Source of the DNA: Armatimonadota bacterium
Lineage (GTDB): Bacteria; Armatimonadota; Hebobacteria; GCA-020354555; CP070648
NCBI GenBank assembly: GCA_035527535.1
Contig: DATLAK010000033.1
Location: 1-33,828 of the forward strand
Reading direction: 5' to 3'
DNA: 33,828 nucleotides
The translations under genes and the position numbers were made by a program. Under the pieces are notes generated by a model. That model had not been told where the DNA came from and ran no database searches. It saw nothing but the letters and a program-made list of their open reading frames with translations. Positions 31,894 to 33,828 of this stretch are shown in pieces; positions within the stretch are counted from its first letter, which is position 1; each line of letters opens with the position of its first letter.

Positions 31894-32095
31894 GATTAAC
31901 CACGGAGAGCACAGAGGGCACGGAGAGGGATCATCCACAGATAAACGCAGATGGACACGGATGAGGGAAACCGACTAACCACAGAGCACACAGAGAAGAG
32001 AAGAGGCGGAATGAACCGCCGATGAACGCCGACGAGACTTGAACCGCGGAGGCGCAGAGGACGCGGAGACAAGACGGCAATTAGCCGCCGCTCAA
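31894..32095 (+). repeat. Cluster of CACAGAG / CGCAGATG periodic repeats
   Basis: Successive imperfect runs built on AACCACGGAGAGCACAGAG, CCACAGATAAACGCAGATG, AACCACAGAGCACACAGAG, AACCGCCGATGAACGCCGA and AACCGCGGAGGCGCAGAGG, each about 20-30 bases with ~10-base internal periodicity. No gene is seen in 31893-32283; frames across it are repeat translations. Confidence 0.75.
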
Positions 32096-32118
32096 CAGGG
32101 ATGGGCGCGGATTACTGG

Positions 32119-32188
32119 TAGGGGCGCATGGCCATGCGCCCCTAAGGTTTGCCAGCCGGGGGCCCCGATGGATCGGGATTCGGAAACG
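32119..32188. repeat. GTAGGGGC palindrome plus GGGCCCCGAT block
   Basis: 32119-32144 is a perfect 26-bp palindrome (TAGGGGCGCATGG and its complement). 32160-32188 is the 29-base block that also lies at 27952-27980 with one mismatch. Compared with that locus, the GGCTAGG hairpin is missing here. Confidence 0.85.
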
Positions 32189-32227
32189 ACTGGGCCACAT
32201 GGGCGCGATGAATCGCGCCGTCAGAAG

Positions 32228-32263
32228 CTGGTGTGCTCGCAGGCGGGACGCCTGCGCTACCAG
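32228..32263. repeat. Hairpin with CGCAGGCG...CGCCTGCG core
   Basis: Inner arms CGCAGGCG and CGCCTGCG pair around GGA (32238-32256); outer CTGGT and ACCAG extend the structure. It lies 20 bases upstream of the portal start. Confidence 0.75.
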
Positions 32264-32283
32264 ATGATGGGGAGTCAACGCGA

Positions 32284-33828
32284 TTGACCCGTAATGTAAT
32301 GACAGGTTTGCGAAATCTCGCCGGGCGGGTGTTGGGCAAATCGGCCTGGGAGACGGTGTGGCGGCGGCACCATGTCTATGGCATGGACGAGGCGCCGGCG
32401 GGCATGTTCTCTCACACCTCGGACTACCTGGAGGCCTACTCGAAGATCGGCACGGTCTATGCCTGCACCAGCCTGATCGCGTCGTCGTTCGCGCGGGTGC
32501 CGTGGCATTTCGAGGACGCGATGGGCAATGAGGTGCGCCGCGATGACCTGCGCCGTCTGCTGCGCCGCCCCAATGCTTGCATGTCGGGGTTGGAGTTGTT
32601 CGAGGCCACGGTTACACATCTCGAACTGACGGGCAACGCCTTCTGGTATCTGAGCGAGGTGGACGGGACGGGCCTGTTTGAGGCCGATCCCGCGGGGGTG
32701 TTCATCACCGACGCCGACGGCCGGCCGCGGCCCTCGGGTCGCCCGAACTTCGGGCGCCCGCGGGAGATCCATTACCTGGAGCCGGACCGCGTGCGCATCG
32801 CCAAGGGCGCGGACGGCGCGCCCTCGGGCTATGTCTATCGCGCGGCGACGACCGACGTGCCGCTGGAGCCGGACTGGGTCGTCCACTTCAGGTATTTCAA
32901 CCCCCTCGACCGCTACTGGGGGATGGGCGTGATCCAGGCGGCGGCGCTGAAGCTGGAGACGGACTACTACTCGGAGCGCTGGAACCGCAATTTCTTCAAG
33001 AACTCGGCGCGTCCCGACGGTGTGCTCGAAACCGACCGCACGCTGAGCGCGGCGGAGTTCGATCGCCTGCGCGAGGAGTGGCGCAAGGGGCACCTGGGCA
33101 CGGAATCAGCACACCGAACTGCGATTCTGGAAGCCGGGCTGAAGTACAAGCAGCTCACCGCCGGCCAAAAGGACATAGATTTCTTGGCGGGGCGCGAGTT
33201 GACGCGGGAGGAGATCTGCTCGATGTTCGGGGTGCCGCCGGCGAAGATCGGGGTGCTGCGCTACGCGAACTACGCCAACGCGCGCGAGCAGGACAAGACG
33301 TTCTGGGCGGAGACGATGGAGCCGAAGCTGGCGCGGTTCGCGGCGCGGGTGACGGGGGAGCTGTGCGCGCGGTATGCCCCGAACCTGGAGTTAGTGTTCG
33401 CGGATGTGACGCCGCAGGACCTCGCGCAGCAGGCGGAGGTGGCGGTGCGGCTGGCGGCGGCGGGCTTGCGGACGATCAACGAGCTGCGGTCGGAGTTCAA
33501 ATGGGGGGACCCGGTGGCGTGGGGGGATGCGTGGTGGGCGCCGAGCACGCGGGCGCCCGCGTGCCGGTCCGAGGGGACGGTGACGGCGGAGATCGGTGAG
33601 CGCACTGTAGGGGCGGCGCTCCGTGGCCGCCCGTTCACAGCCGAGGGCGGCTGTGCCACAGGTGAGGATGGCGTGCGGCGGGGGCTGAAGCGGCTGTACC
33701 AGGGACAGCAGAGCGCGGTGCTGCGGGCGCTGCGGAGCAAGGACGGACTGCTGAAGGCGATGGCCGCGGCGGATGAAACGGAGCGCTTGCGCCAGGTGAA
33801 GGAATTGCTCGACCACGCGGTTGACTGG
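32284..33828 (+). CDS. Phage portal protein (HK97-type), 3' end beyond the window
   Basis: At least 515 residues, open to the window edge, so the C-terminus is missing. It resembles HK97/SPP-family portals, the dodecameric ring at the capsid vertex through which DNA is packaged. Supporting segments are the early YSKIGTVYACTSLIASSFARVPW, LTGNAFWYL, RYFNPLDRYWGMGVIQAA, FFKNSARPDGVLET, and the late DFLAGRELTREEICSMFGVPP with ANYANAREQDKTFW. It begins with TTG 32284, 9 bases after GGGGAG; ATG 32299 is an in-frame alternative. Residues 440-461 are encoded by an inserted intergenic repeat flanked by GGTGAG (see findings). Position after terminase is standard. Confidence 0.88.
   Translation, partial: MTRNVMTGLRNLAGRVLGKSAWETVWRRHHVYGMDEAPAGMFSHTSDYLEAYSKIGTVYACTSLIASSFARVPWHFEDAMGNEVRRDDLRRLLRRPNACMSGLELFEATVTHLELTGNAFWYLSEVDGTGLFEADPAGVFITDADGRPRPSGRPNFGRPREIHYLEPDRVRIAKGADGAPSGYVYRAATTDVPLEPDWVVHFRYFNPLDRYWGMGVIQAAALKLETDYYSERWNRNFFKNSARPDGVLETDRTLSAAEFDRLREEWRKGHLGTESAHRTAILEAGLKYKQLTAGQKDIDFLAGRELTREEICSMFGVPPAKIGVLRYANYANAREQDKTFWAETMEPKLARFAARVTGELCARYAPNLELVFADVTPQDLAQQAEVAVRLAAAGLRTINELRSEFKWGDPVAWGDAWWAPSTRAPACRSEGTVTAEIGERTVGAALRGRPFTAEGGCATGEDGVRRGLKRLYQGQQSAVLRALRSKDGLLKAMAAADETERLRQVKELLDHAVDW
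33601..33666. repeat. In-frame repeat insertion inside the portal gene
   Basis: A GTAGGGGC hairpin (33607-33632) and an ACAGCCG/CGGCTGT hairpin (33637-33654) lie within the coding sequence. GGTGAG occurs at 33595-33600 and 33661-33666. Insert plus one GGTGAG copy is 66 bases, exactly 22 codons. Confidence 0.75.

Noticed and set aside
27952-32188. attL/attR sites of the phage element
   Set aside because: The 29-base repeats resemble dispersed composite repeats, exclude the portal gene, and no integrase or tRNA is nearby.
32039-32287. 82-residue frame before the portal gene
   Set aside because: It consists of repeats, palindromes and the CGCAGGCG hairpin translated together.
1-33828. tRNA, rRNA or CRISPR loci
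   Set aside because: I looked for T-loop-like GGTTCGA sequences and regularly spaced repeats. The T-loop-like hits fall inside ileS and glycosidase coding sequence, and no array of equal spacers exists.

Overview
The window is a GC-rich bacterial chromosome segment, probably from an uncultured lineage assembled from an environmental sample. The cluster ileS, DksA/YteA-type zinc finger, lspA, (lgt), rluD resembles the Gram-positive/Terrabacteria arrangement. Together with the unusual glycoside hydrolases, a GT117-type membrane protein and abundant short intergenic repeats, it suggests something like Armatimonadota or a relative. That placement is inference; no rRNA or tRNA gene is present to test it.

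Layout. Positions 1-383 hold intergenic repeats. Positions 384-9764 form a long plus-strand series: homocysteine S-methyltransferase-like protein, a long-form nucleotidyltransferase (RmlA type), a family 2 glycosyltransferase, an RmlD-type reductase, IleRS, a DksA/YteA zinc-finger protein, LspA, Lgt and an RluD-type pseudouridine synthase. They serve nucleotide-sugar/glycan supply, translation and lipoprotein maturation. Positions 9870-13532 are a two-gene minus-strand operon, a HEAT-repeat protein followed by an HD-GYP protein, which share an N-terminal module. dUTPase (13779-14255) follows, then a repeat-filled gap, a GH106-like protein, a DUF2723/GT117-like membrane protein, a convergent secreted NAGPA-domain protein, a solute-binding-like protein without a signal peptide, a D-2-hydroxyacid dehydrogenase and a GNAT-GH116 fusion protein. 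rpmB (L28) lies on the minus strand behind a consensus sigma-70 promoter and a long foldable leader.

From about 27994 to the right edge there is a phage-like module: a divergent CI/LexA-type repressor (HTH plus S24 peptidase) with a perfect AT-rich 22-bp palindrome at its start, a DUF2292-like small protein, a zinc-ribbon protein, a sigma-region-4-like HTH protein, small and large terminase, and a portal protein that runs off the window. The module is peppered with the same small repeats as the chromosome, one of them inside the portal gene. That points to a long-resident, possibly degraded or domesticated element.

The most distinctive content is the repeat biology. There is a MITE-like family with GGGTGTGACC inverted ends and 8-bp target duplications (two copies). 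There is a 184-bp element with 11-bp terminal inverted repeats, and small hairpin elements that are present in one repeat copy and absent from its paralogue. Repeat sequence also appears to have been captured as protein coding sequence in rmlD, a phage HTH gene and the portal gene.
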